Source: Selaginella moellendorffii
Taxonomy: Eukaryota > Streptophyta > Lycopodiopsida > Selaginellales > Selaginellaceae
Length of the DNA stretch: 64,000 nt
NCBI RefSeq assembly: GCF_000143415.4
Contig: NW_003314413.1
Coordinates: 128,832-192,831, forward strand
Direction: 5' to 3'
The stretch's first letter is position 1, and every line of letters begins with the position of its first letter. The notes below the pieces were generated by a model. It was not told where the DNA came from. It made no database searches and worked only from the letters and a program-made list of their open reading frames with translations. Both the position numbers and the translations under genes were made by a program. Below are positions 11,961 to 23,430 of this stretch, piece by piece.

Positions 11961-13033
11961 TTTAGTGTCAAAGGATACGTCTCAGAGAGTACTATCCAAT
12001 GAAATTGGGCAACTAGTCTTGTTGCATACACAAAGATGAAAATGATGATCTGAGTGGTACATATTTAGGTGCTAAAACTTCGTATTCATTCCTTGGGTAT
12101 AAATTTTGGTTACCTTTTTTGTACCATATTATATGAGATTGCTCTTGGGCTTATAAAATGGACGAAAATGTTCTATTTTGCATGAGTTTGCACTTGGGTT
12201 TGTGAATGAGGCACATTATCAACATAAGGTTACACTTTGAGTTGGCAGGATTAATGTTAGTCTATCAGTGGTTCCATGAGTTATTCTATATACCGTGGAT
12301 GAAAGTAAACCTCCCCTGGGTTTGCTAAGAGTGGTAGATAGACTGGTTCGTAACTATTTAGCACGACACTAGTGAATCCTTCTTAGGCATGATTATAAAT
12401 GGATCAATCAAGACTGTAAGAATTAGTCTATTGGTTTAAATAGTCATTTCTGTGCTCTTTCATAAACTTTTCTTAAATTGGACTAAAAGCAAGTTTGAGG
12501 TTTAGTCAAAGGTGAGACTAAAAAGAGAGTTATCAAGGACAAAGGATTGAATATATAAATCATTTTCTTTTCTTGGAGAGATGATTTGCAATAAGGTGTT
12601 AATTTGTTACTCATACTCACGTTATACAATTAAAAGTCCCTACCTTGATGCATGTTAGAAATGATGGTTTTACAAATGAGTTATAGGATAGATAGTAGTG
12701 AAGCACTAAACCATTTTGTCTAAGCTTGCTATTGAAGACTTGGGTTACAATGCTTAATTCTTTTCCAAAGAACCTTGCTATTGCTCTTTGAGTGGCTTAG
12801 TATTGAATTAGTTTTGAGTTTGGTTAGAAAGAGAGTGGTATGAGTTTGTTTGTGTTGTGAATAAAAGTTAGTGGTGTTAAGTGTTGTAATCTTTATCAGT
12901 GGAGTGTGGCAATTATATTGTATTTTATCAAATCGAGTTGGCATTTGATATTCACGTATACTTTTGAAGTAATAATATAAGCTTAGTCATAGTATTGTTC
13001 AATTTGATCAAGTTATTGTGATTTTTATATCAT
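11961..13033 (+). other. Internal sequence of host element family C, first segment
   Basis: AT-rich, with no open frame worth calling. It is interrupted at 13034 by LARD copy I and resumes at 19727. Confidence 0.5.
13029..13033. repeat. Target-site duplication ATCAT, left side of copy I
   Basis: ATCAT directly precedes the TGTAAG terminus and is repeated exactly at 19722-19726 after the other terminus. Confidence 0.9.
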
Positions 13034-14690
13034 TGTAAGTGACTAATTTTTCCATTTTACTTTAGTCACTTAACCATACCTCCGACCCCTTGGAGGAGTC
13101 TCATTCACAACTTCCATAAGTCCTAGTTAGGACTTGGGGCTTGCTAGCCTTGAGAATGGCATCCATGCCACTCCACCTTTGCACTTGGTCCAAGTGCTCC
13201 ACGTGTCCGATCCCATGACTGACACCCCAAGGTACCATCGACATATCACCTTGTTACACTAAGGCCATGCCCCTTCACCTTGGGTCACACCGATGGTCTA
13301 ACTCCACATGCAGCACAGTCCCGTCTCTCGAGGACTGGGCCATCTGTCCATATGTGATCACTCTATATCCACTCCTTAGCATCCTTCGGATGCCTATAGA
13401 CATGGGGAATAGCCTTCCCCAATATCTCCTTTCCAGTCCTCACCAAATCCCTTTCTGTCCATGGCCGTGCTCGCCAACACTGCCACTAGACCAAGGCCCA
13501 CAGGCCTGACCACTAAGTCCCATGGTCCTCTGGGACTTCCTCATCATGTGACTGTGTTCTTGGTCACCACACGGGAGGGCTACTCCTCTTCCTTTCCACA
13601 GTCTGGGACTTTGGGACACCATTTCGGAACACCGTGGCCCTACGTGGGCCTCATGGGTACTCTCCCTGCCTTCCGCCTTTGGGTGCTCTAGCCATGGGCT
13701 TAGAGTGAGGTTTCGTTGAGCCACGCCTGGTATCCAAGTAGGTAGTGCCACCCACACTTGGACTGGGAGCATTGACCATTCGATCTCCTGGGGGAACTAG
13801 AGCCGGCTCTTGAACACTTCACCAAACTACCCCGCTTGTCGGTCCATATTCACTTTAGTCTTGGACTTCCCAGTGGTCAGCTCATCACCCAACACTGGGT
13901 ATGGCCTTCCTGGGCCCAACTGGCCTTTCCTGGGCCAAACTGGCCTTTCCTGGCCCAACTGGCTCCACTAGGCTCCAACCCCCACACTCTCCCTACTATA
14001 CTTTTGGAACCCCCCGCAGCCCCCCCTCCTGGGGGACGATCGCTTTGGGCTTTCACCCAACTGCCTGTATTAGTATTCGGACTCGGACTCGGGCTCGAAC
14101 TCGGACTTGGACTCGGTCTCGGTCCTGGTTTCGGACTCGGACTTGGTCTCAGTCTCGGTCTCGGCCTCGGTCTCAGTCTCGGTCTCGGTTCCATCTCGGA
14201 CTCCATCTCGGGTCCATCTCGGACTCCATCTCGGACTCCGTCTTGGGTCCATCTCAGACTCCATCTCGGGTCCACCTCGGACTCCATCTCGGACTCCATC
14301 TCGGGTCCACCTCGGACTCCATCTCGGACACCATCTCGGGTCCATCTCGGACTCCATCTTGGGTCCATCTCAGACTCCACTTCGGGTCCATCTCGAACTC
14401 CATCTCGGGTCCATCTCTAACTCCGCTTCGGGTCCATCTCGGACTCCATCTCGGACTCCTCCACGTGTCATGTGTTGGTCCTTTTTTGGGTCCCTTTTTG
14501 GAACCTTGCTTATTAGTTGCCTCGTGCTCGCTCCTCAAGCACTTTATTGGGAGTTCCACTCCCGCTCTCGACCTTCCAAGTCAGAGCTTTTAGTCCAAAC
14601 GTGTTACGCTCATTTGGCTTTCGCTTCGGCCACTACCATGTGGCACCCTTTCCGGCTCCACTTTGGGGCCTAGGGATTTTGATTCTCACA
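13034..14690 (-). repeat. LTR of LARD-like copy I (3' LTR in element orientation)
   Basis: 1657 bases from TGTAAGTGACTAATTTTTCC to ...GATTCTCACA. It is the fullest LTR of the family in the window. Confidence 0.92.
14060..14470. repeat. Hexamer/dodecamer minisatellite inside the LARD LTR
   Basis: It consists of runs of CTCGGT/CTCGGA (CCGAGA on the other strand) followed by alternating CTCGGACTCCAT and CTCGGGTCCATC dodecamers. Unit lengths are multiples of three and contain no stop in several frames, so both strands carry long open frames (for example rich in S-D-S-D, R-P-R-P or E-S-E-M). I regard these as non-coding. Similar arrays lie at about 7500-7850, 10681-10850, 22110-22420 and 27755-28100, with different copy numbers. 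Confidence 0.92.
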
Positions 14691-14706
14691 ACTCTACCAC
14701 CCATAG
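14691..14706 (-). other. Polypurine tract of copy I
   Basis: Read on the minus strand this is CTATGGGTGGTAGAGT directly before the 3' LTR. The matching tract in copy II is GGGTGGTGGAG at 27514-27524. Confidence 0.7.
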
Positions 14707-17700
14707 ACAAAGTTCAATGTCCTCATCGAATAGTAAACCCTTTCATAAAGTAATACCCACACGTGTTACCATTTCCATCTTTGGCACCTAGCCAATATTT
14801 GTCTATGGTTTGACACCAAAGGCTCACCATGCCTTGTCCATCCTCTAAGGAGCATAGTCTCTCCAACTTAGAGACTCATTCGACCATTTGTGATGGTTCT
14901 CTCCTTCTATTGGTTCAGTTTTCACTAAACCTGTTAGAGACCCCTTCTCTAACTCGATTCTCACTACTCATCCTCGAGTAGTCTTAGTGTCCATCGACAT
15001 AACCTTTGCACTTTAGAACTTTTAATTTTGACTTCTCAGAGTCAATTTCCTAGGTGTCTCCAACACCTTACATTGCACATGGTGCAACTCCACTTCCCCA
15101 TCCTAGGAAGTTCTTTACTTGAGGACACCTTCATCCTCTCTTCGATATCGTGCCACCTTTGGCACTAAGTTCCAGTTATTATAATTTGTGCTAGGGCTGC
15201 CCGCAGCCCTATTATTTGGCTACCTTACTGCTCCCCCCCTTGGAGCTTCCACTTTCGCCAAATCAGAGCGGTTGGGAATCCATCCTTGGGAAAACATTGC
15301 CTTTCCCACAATCCATTAGCACCCAACATATTAGTGTTCTCGGCCTGATTTTTCCATTTGGATTCTTCCCCCTAATTCCCATGGCTCTTTCTTAGCCACT
15401 AGTCTTTTGCTCCTATCCTTGATTGTTGCACCCAGCAACATAGGATCGCTACCTCCATTTTCGAGGTATCCTTTCGGTTCCATAGCAAAGACTCTCCTTT
15501 GCCAAGTCCGGAAGGTGTTCACCCCTAGTACGTCTCTTTAGCATTTTCTGTTGTGGGCTTTATCCACAGCCCAACTCTATGACCCTCCCATGGGTCTCTT
15601 ATAGAGACTACTTTCCTTAGACTCACTACGTTATTACATTGACATATCTCATTTCCCTAAGGTGTCCTTCTCACTTGGTCACCTTGACCAAGCCACACCA
15701 TCATCAATAGTTCCAATCAACACTTTGAACTTGGAACTTTATCCCTTAACCTCATAAGGACTTTGTCCTTGTTTTGGCCATAAGATCACCTAGTGATCTA
15801 ACCTTGGCACCTTAACAGGTTTGCCAATAGATACTAGGTCTTCTAGACCTTCAAGTTGTTGACCATGACCCCGGGGGCATCCCCCACACTTGGCGGTGCA
15901 CCCAAGCCAGCCCTTCCGGCTAAGGGTCCATAGCAACTGAGACTGGGTGTCCCTATCTCATTCACCCCGTCCTTGATGCCACTCGCACCTAGTGTTCAAG
16001 TTAGATATGCCGAGCCACACTAAGCAATCTAACCGTGCATCACGACTCCGGGGCATCCCCCACTTGGCGGTGTGCCCAAACCAGTCTCCTTACCGAGAGT
16101 CCATGACCACCGAAAAATGAGTGTCCTCATATTTCAAACCATCACCGCGCCCTAGTGAGTTGGGACTCGAACCCAAGCACTAGAGGGTCGGGACTCGAAC
16201 CCAACCTCCGTATATGCATCTACGGACGGCATCACACAAGATGTCTGGCGTGACTCCCCACGCTGGTGCACCAACTTTTATTTAAAGCACGCTACAGATC
16301 ACAGTTTAGGAACCTAGTTCCTCCACACTGCCAAGTCCTCTCACTTGACACATCTGTGATCATGCATGGACTCCTTCATGCTTGGCCCCATTGGCCACCC
16401 TTTTGAAGTTAACACTTTTAACTAGGGTATTTGTTCCCCCCGTCTTGCCAATCTCACTTAGCAAGTCAGCCGGCCACTGTAACATGGTTCGTGCATAAGC
16501 GTGAAAGTCCTTAATCATTGACTTTTGTTCAAAGCCCTCTCTTTGAACACTCAGGAACTACTTCCCCAACCTTGATAACTTCGCCTCATGGCAAGCTTCA
16601 AGACCACGCTTTTGCTGCGCCACTCTGATTTTGCGCGTTTATGAACCATTTACACTTGGCTTTCTAGGTATCCAGCTACCCTGAACTGTCTTTGGGAACC
16701 TTTCGAAGGAACTCTGTCCCTTTAGCTTGTTAAGGCCTTTCCTTTCGCAAGCTTTCCAATTGCCATATAATCTAATATGGATAATTCCACATTTTAAACT
16801 TTTCATGGCATCGCGGTTGTTAGTAACAACATCCTCGAGCACCTTTTTGATTTTCCACTCCCAACTTGCATAACCACCATTGGTTATGCCCTTCAATTTC
16901 TATGGTTCAGTTCCATCCCAATACTACTTGCCCTTTGGCCTCATGTGTTTCCTTTGGTTATTCTTCTCAAGACTAGGAGGATAGCTTTGCACATTCTACC
17001 ATGCCTTAGCAAGTATTCATAGGGATGAACCTACCCAATAGCTTAGGGAGTGATTCCTCAATTTGGGCATGCTCACCTTATAATCCCACACACCGGGATT
17101 ACCTTTGCTACTTATGGGCTTCCATATGCCCATCACTAGCTTTGCCAAAATCCCATTTTTAGTTTTGTCCAAATCAGGTAGACGGATTCCTCCCGTCTCC
17201 ACAACCTTGGACATTTGGATAGCACCTCCTATCCATCATTCGCTAGGGACTTTATCCCTTGGGCCTTATCTATTGCCCTCGCGACACTAAACACCATCTC
17301 TTGGTGTTCTAGAGTGTTTAGGTGTCCTAATGATGGCCTCTTTGGCAATGAGCATTCCCTTTACGACACTGACCTACTATTTCACAGCATAAGCAATTTA
17401 TCCCTCATAAGGGTATATCTAACTTCTTTATCCCAATAAGAAGTGTTAGGTAGTTGCCTTCTACTAGTTTAATAAATTATTTTGCACCTTTTGCTTAGTT
17501 GTCTCATAGTTGTCAAGTCCTACAACTCATTGCTGGTGCTTCCACACCTCCATCATTATCTGGGTCACCACACTCTAACCGCATGCCTTCTAGCTTAGGC
17601 TATGCCATTCCTATTTCCATTAGGATTCGTTTGGACGGGGTTCTCATGAACCCGCCAACTTGACCTCAAGGCAGCACGCCTTGGCACCTTCGGTGTCTCC

Positions 17701-18735
17701 ACACCATCGGCTCCACGAGCCTACCTTTATGACACTTCTTACTTATGTTTAGGTCTTTTTGCCAAGACCAATATGGTTGTCTCTTATGCCAATTATCCAC
17801 TAGCATTGCACTATAGTGTTTGCACCCAACTTTGGGCCAAAGTTGCTTTCTTCTAGGAACATCTTTCCCACAACTTTAGCATAGCACATTCTGCCATCAA
17901 TGAAATACCTACTGTTCTCATACTTGGATCTTATGATCCTCCCCATACCTCATAGGGCACCATACACCTCAGTCCAAATGCTTCAACCAATCCCTTAGGA
18001 CCATTCCCTGACTCCACTTGAGTCATCCAGCATTTTAGACTTTGCTAATCTAACGACCTGCGAGGTCTTAGTCTTCGAGGTGCCAACTCGTTGGAATACA
18101 ACTTCTTGTATTCAAGTCCTGCTCACAAGGACCATCTTTGCAAGTGTTCCTCTGACACTTGATTTGTTCTCTTGGGGCAACCTTTTGCCCCTTAGGACCA
18201 CTTGTCCATGTGATGAGAATACCAACTCATCCTCTAAGTACACCCCCAACTCCTTGGGTTGTTCCATCATTTATTAGAGGTAGCCCTGGCTACCATTTCA
18301 AGGAATTGTGTCCTCTTCCGTACTTGACCTCCCACGGTCATCAATTCCAGTCTCAAATTTATGAGCACTTGCCTCAACTATGTGAGGATAATCTTATGAC
18401 TCCTTTATTGTTTTGGAGTCTCTATCTTTCCCGTGATCCCAACTATAGTTGTTTACCAAAACTACCTTAGTCAATTTGATGAGCCAAATGCTCATCCGGA
18501 TCACATCCTCAACTCAATAAGGAAAACCTTGCACTATTCCCAAGATCCCAAAGTCGTTCCATTATTGGCCATTTTCTATCCACCACCTCGTTTACAAGTT
18601 CACACGTGAACTGTAATGGAGAGCTATGTCTTCCCGACTTGCTACTCCGCAAGGATAGGCCAACTCCTCGGACTTTCTGATGCCAACACAAGTGATGATA
18701 TACTTGAGCACCAATAAAAGTCAGACTAAAGAACA
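14707..18735 (-). other. Internal region of LARD-like copy I, no coding sequence
   Basis: About 4.0 kb collinear with the interior of copies II and III. No retroviral-type domains are recognisable. Conservation between copies without coding potential suggests selection on RNA packaging or reverse-transcription signals, or simply recent common origin. Confidence 0.75.
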
Positions 18736-18747
18736 GTTTCGATACCA
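18736..18747 (-). other. Primer-binding site (tRNA-iMet type), copy I
   Basis: The minus strand reads TGGTATCGAAAC, three bases from the LTR boundary at 18751. It agrees with the plant tRNA-iMet site in its first seven bases, with substitutions after that. Confidence 0.75.
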
Positions 18748-18750
18748 AGT

Positions 18751-19721
18751 TGTAAGTGACTAATTTTTCCATTTTACTTTAGTCACTTAACCGTACCTCC
18801 GACCCTTTGGAGGAGTCTCATTCACAACTTCCATAAGTCCCAGTTAGGACTTGGGGCTTGCTAGCCTTGAGAATGGCATCCATGCCACTCCACCTTTGCA
18901 CTTGGTCCAAGTGCTCCACGTGTCCGATCCCATGATGGACACCCCAAGGTATCATCGACATATCACCTTGTTACGCTAAGGCCATGCCCCTTCACCTTGG
19001 GTCACACCGATGGTCTAACACCACCTGTAGCACAGTCCCGTCTCTCGAGGACTGGGCCATCTGTCCATGTGTGATCACTCCATATCCACTCCTTAGCATC
19101 CTTCGGACGCCTATAGACATGGGGAATAGCCTTCCCCAATATCTCCTTTCCGGTCCTCACCAAATCCCTTTCTGTCCATGGCCGTGCTCACCAACACTGC
19201 CACTGGACCAAGGCCCACAGGCTTGACCACTAAGTCCCATGGTCCTCTAGGACTTCCTCACCATGTGACTATGTCCTTGGTCACCACACGGGAGGGCTAC
19301 TCCTCTTCCTTTTCACAGTTTGAGACTTTGGGACACCATTTCGGAACACCGTGGCCCTACGTGGGCCTCATGGGTACTCTCCCCACCTTCCGCCTTTGGG
19401 TGCTCTAGCCATGGGCTTAGAGCGAGGTTCCATTGAGCCCCGCCTGGTATCCAAGTAGGTAATGCCACCCACACTTGGACTGGGAACATCAACCATTCGA
19501 TCTCCCAGAGGAACTAGAGCCGGCTCTTGAACANNNNNNNNNNNNNNNNNNNNNNNNNNNNNNNNNNNNNNNNNNNNNNNNNNNNNNNNNNNNNNNNNNN
19601 NNNNNNNNNNNNNNNNNNNNNNNNNNNNNNNNNGTTACGCTCGTTTGGCTTTCGCTTCGGCCACTACCATGTGGCACCCTTTCCGGCTCCACTTTGGGGC
19701 CTAGGGATTTTGATTCTCACA
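18751..19721 (-). repeat. LTR of LARD-like copy I (5' LTR in element orientation), with gap
   Basis: It starts TGTAAGTGACTAATTTTTCC and ends GATTCTCACA. The visible parts are nearly identical to the other LTR of this copy. The 100-N gap replaces the part equivalent to about 13817-14604, which contains the minisatellite. Confidence 0.9.
19534..19633. other. Assembly gap (100 N) inside an LTR
   Basis: A placeholder gap. By comparison with the partner LTR roughly 0.8 kb is missing, including the hexamer array. Confidence 0.97.
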
Positions 19722-19726
19722 ATCAT
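19722..19726. repeat. Target-site duplication ATCAT, right side of copy I
   Basis: Exact repeat of 13029-13033, immediately after the ...CTCACA terminus. Confidence 0.9.
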
Positions 19727-21876
19727 ATCCATGTGATAGTGAACAATGTGTTTGCAAAGTTATTTGGTCAAATAATGATCAACCCCAAAGTGGTTGATGG
19801 AGAAGTTAGTCTATTTGCATATAATAGCATTGAAGATGGTGATTCATTATGCTAATCTTGAGTTAGTACCTTATTTTCTTGAGAGTTTGCCCATAAGGTG
19901 TTAAAAAGGGTTATAACATTCACTTACTATAGCTTGTTAGTGAATTCATTGTATTTGGAATAGATTATTGGATGGAGAAGGTGTGTAGTTAAGGCATTGA
20001 CATCGTTAACACTTGTGTTAATGGAAGTGGCATTGTTATTTAAGTGATATGAGGAATTTTCCTTAAAATTTAATTTTCCATATCATTTTTCTTGTTAGTG
20101 TTTTGGCTTCACATTAGATTTTGAAGGTGATTAAAGAAGAGTGTTAGTGCAATATGGATATCCAAAGATATGGTCTTCGTGATCAAGCCTTGGATGTTCA
20201 TTTTAAATGTTGATCATGCATAATTAACCTCTTCAATGCATGCTTAGAGCTGTTGGCTAAACTCATTAATAAGGTTATTGCAGTTGATGGATTTGAATGG
20301 TCATTTAGTTTATACTTGTCTATGTTCCTATATCTCATACCTGGGATATTACGTTTATATTAGACAAATATATGACTTGATGGCGCAAATTTAGTGTTTG
20401 AGTCTTGTGAAAGGCAAGTTTAAAAAGTGATTCTTAGTTGCTTTGCAACTAGTGATTGCTTGTAGACTTTGTCGATGACTATTGATATTTACTTCACTTG
20501 ATGATGATTTAGTAATGATAGACTTACTTTATTGAAAGGTGTTACAGAGGATTGTGTCGTGGCTTGCATAATTTATCCATGTTGGTATGTTGACTCCTTT
20601 GTCAATATCATTTGGTTATATTTAGTCTATAGTGTTGGATTTCATAAAGTCTTAGATGTGGTGATTCACTCTTTGATTAAATGTTATCTATAGCTGAGTA
20701 TTGTTGAAAGATTAGTCTCGGGTACTAAATATAATATTTTCAACTTAGTTGCTAGAGAGTTTTAATGGTGGTTCACTTTTTCTTTCTATTAGCTTTGTTA
20801 TGGTGATGATGGCTGAAGTGATGCCCTGTCATTGATATTATTGATATTGAGATTTTAGTGAAATGAGATGTCTCTTAGTATGATTGATATTGAGTTTCAT
20901 TAGTCTCGATGCAGATAATGTTGATGATTTGGCTATAGTTTTGTATTCTTTAGCATCCATGCATTTGCTAATTAACAATTATTTTGGTGTTCAAACGAAC
21001 TAAGTTGCAAATTTGAGTTAGTTATGTTCTAGACAAGATTGTTTAGTTAATGTTGAGCTTTGGCTTTTTCTTGAAAAGTGATTTAGTCATGGACTATACT
21101 AACTTTATGAGAGGAAAAGTTAATAACCGATATTAAAGATATTGATTCTTTAATGGATTTGAGTTGAGGATATATCAATCATTAATGATTCTTCTTATAC
21201 TTGTTATAAAGTGAGTTATGTCTTGCTATAAATATGGATTCATAAAGGATCATTTAGTGATCATTTGTTGAGCATAACTTTATTATGCTTAACTTTTGAA
21301 TTGATGCAGACATACTTTTCATTAGCTTTGCATTATAAAATTTAGCTTCTAGATGTGTTAAGAAGGATATTATAGGTTGTATCATAATTTCTTCTTTACT
21401 ATTGAAATTAGTACTTGTGATCATTATTAGGCGAAATTTGGCTATAGTCTTCTTTAAGCTTTTGGTTCTTTGAATTTTATATTTATTATTTCATTTGTTT
21501 GGAATTATTAGGGAAGGCATTTTGGCTTATTAACTTTGATATTAAAGTTAGTACTTGTATCTGGCAATCATTGGTGATGATTGACTGTCATCTAAGATAG
21601 TTGATTATCCTTGTTAAAGGTTTTGTTTAATTATTTTTGATCTAAAATGATTTGCTATTCTTCAATATGGTGGATTTTTTCTTCGATAATGATTATACAT
21701 TTCTTTATTGATGGGATGATTGATGATCTTTCATGATGGTTAATTGTTTTCTTTAATAGTTTTTGGCTTTTCGCATTACCACATGTTTGGGTTTGAGACA
21801 TCAATAGGATGTTGTTGACACTTGTTTAAGCAACTTGAGTTCCTTTGTATTGTTGACTAGGATTTATTTAAATTGG
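19727..21876 (+). other. Internal sequence of host element family C, second segment
   Basis: AT-rich (many TTGATG/ATTTAG words) with no recognisable domain. It continues the segment that ended at 13033, as the ATCAT duplication shows. A stretch at 19909-20050 is partly repeated at 31057-31135 and, inverted, near 31480-31600. Confidence 0.5.
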
Positions 21877-21881
21877 CTAGT
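21877..21881. repeat. Target-site duplication CTAGT, left side of copy II
   Basis: CTAGT precedes the TGTGAG terminus. The right-hand counterpart at 28964-28968 is TTAGT, one mismatch. Confidence 0.65.
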
Positions 21882-23415
21882 TGTGAGACACAAAATCCCT
21901 AGGCCCCAAAGTGGAGCCGGAAAGGGTGCCACGTGGTAGTGGCTGAAGCGAGAGCCAAACGAGCGTAACACGTTTGGACCAAAAGCTCCGACTTGAAAAG
22001 TCAAGAGCGGGAGTGGAACTCCCAACGAAGTGCTCGAGGAACGAGCATGAAGCAAGCAAAAAGCAAGGCTCCAAAAAGGGACCCAAAAGGACCAACACAT
22101 GACATGTGGAAGTGTCCGAGATGGACTCGAGTTGGAGTCCGAAGTGGAGTCCGAGATGGACCCGAGATGGAGTCCGAGATGGAGTCCGAGGTGGACCCGA
22201 GATGGACCCGAAATGGAGTCCGAAATGGAGTCCGAGATGGACCCGAGATGGAGTCCGAGATGGAGTCCGAAGTCGAGACCGAGACTGGGACCGAGACCGA
22301 GACCGAGACCGAGACCAAGACCGAGATCGGGACCGAGAACGAGACCGAGGCCGAGGCCAAGACCGAGCCCGAGCCCGAGTCCGAGTCCGAGTCCGAGTCC
22401 GAGTCCGAGTTCGAGTCTGAGAGGGTGAAAGCCCAAAGCGTTCGTCTCCCAGACCCTGGGGGGTTTGGTGAGCTCCAAAAGTATAGTAGGGGGAGGACTG
22501 CAGTGGAGCCAGTTTGGCCAGGAAAGGCCAGTTTGGCCCAGGAAGGCCGGACCCAGTGTTGGGTGATGAGCTGCCCACTGGGAAGTCCAAGACTAGAGTG
22601 AACACAGACCGACAAGCGGGGTAGCTTGGTGAAGTGTTCAAGAGCCGGCTCTAGTTCCCCCGGGAGATCGACTGGCCGATGCTCCCAGTCCAAGTGTGGG
22701 TGGCACTACCTACTTGGATACCTGGTGTGGCTCAACGGAACCCGCTCTAAGCCCATGGCTAGAGCACCCAAGGGCAGAAGGCGAGGAGAGTACCCAGGTG
22801 GCTCGCGTAAGGCCACGGTGTTCCGAAATGTTGTCCCAAAGGCCCAGACTGTGGAAAGGAAGAGGAGCAGTCCTCTGGGGTAGTGACCAAGGACACAGTC
22901 GGGTGGTGAGGAAGTCCCAGAGGACCGTGGGACTTAGTGGTCAGGCCTATGGGTCTCGATCCAGTGGCAGTGTTGGCAAACACGGCCAGGGGCAGAAAGG
23001 GACTTAGTGGGGATTGACAGAGGGATATTGGGGAAGGCTATTCCCCTTGTCGGTGGGCATCCTAAGGATGCTAAGGAGTGGATCTGAGAGGACCACTCAC
23101 AGATGGTTTGCCTAGTCTTGGAGAGCCAAGACGGTGATGCAAGTGGTATTGGACTACCAGTGTGGCAAAGGTGATTGGGCATGGCCTTAGCGTAACGGGC
23201 TGCTATGTCGGTGGTACCTTTGAGTGTCGGTCATGGGATCGGACACGTGGAGCACTTGGACCAAGTGCAAATGTTGAGTGGCATAGATGCCATTCTCGGG
23301 GCTAGCAAGTCCCAAGTCCTGGATTGGACTCATGGAGGTTGTGAATGAGACTCCTCCAAGTGGTCAAAGGTGTGGTTAAGTGACTAAAGTAGAATGGAAA
23401 ATTTAGTCGTTTACA
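21882..23415 (+). repeat. 5' LTR of LARD-like copy II
   Basis: 1534 bases from TGTGAGACACAAAATCCC to ...TTTAGTCGTTTACA. Low-complexity open frames of 100-254 codons on both strands cross its hexamer array and are not considered genes. Confidence 0.93.
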
Positions 23416-23418
23416 ACT

Positions 23419-23430
23419 TGGTATCGGAGC
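23419..23430 (+). other. Primer-binding site (tRNA-iMet type), copy II
   Basis: TGGTATCGGAGC, three bases (ACT) after the LTR end; one mismatch to the usual plant initiator-Met site. Confidence 0.9.

Larger units (their letters stand above)
13034..19721 (-). mobile_element. LARD-like LTR retrotransposon, copy I (complete, minus strand)
   Basis: The complete element runs in plus-strand order: LTR 13034-14690, complement of the polypurine tract, 4.06-kb internal region 14691-18750, complement of the primer site, LTR 18751-19721. A perfect 5-bp target duplication (ATCAT) flanks it. No gag, protease, reverse transcriptase or integrase frame was found on either strand; internal frames are under about 100 codons and unrecognised. 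Direct LTRs, TG...CA ends, primer site, polypurine tract and a long non-coding interior fit a large retrotransposon derivative mobilised in trans. The second LTR holds a 100-N gap and appears about 0.7 kb shorter only for that reason. Confidence 0.9.
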
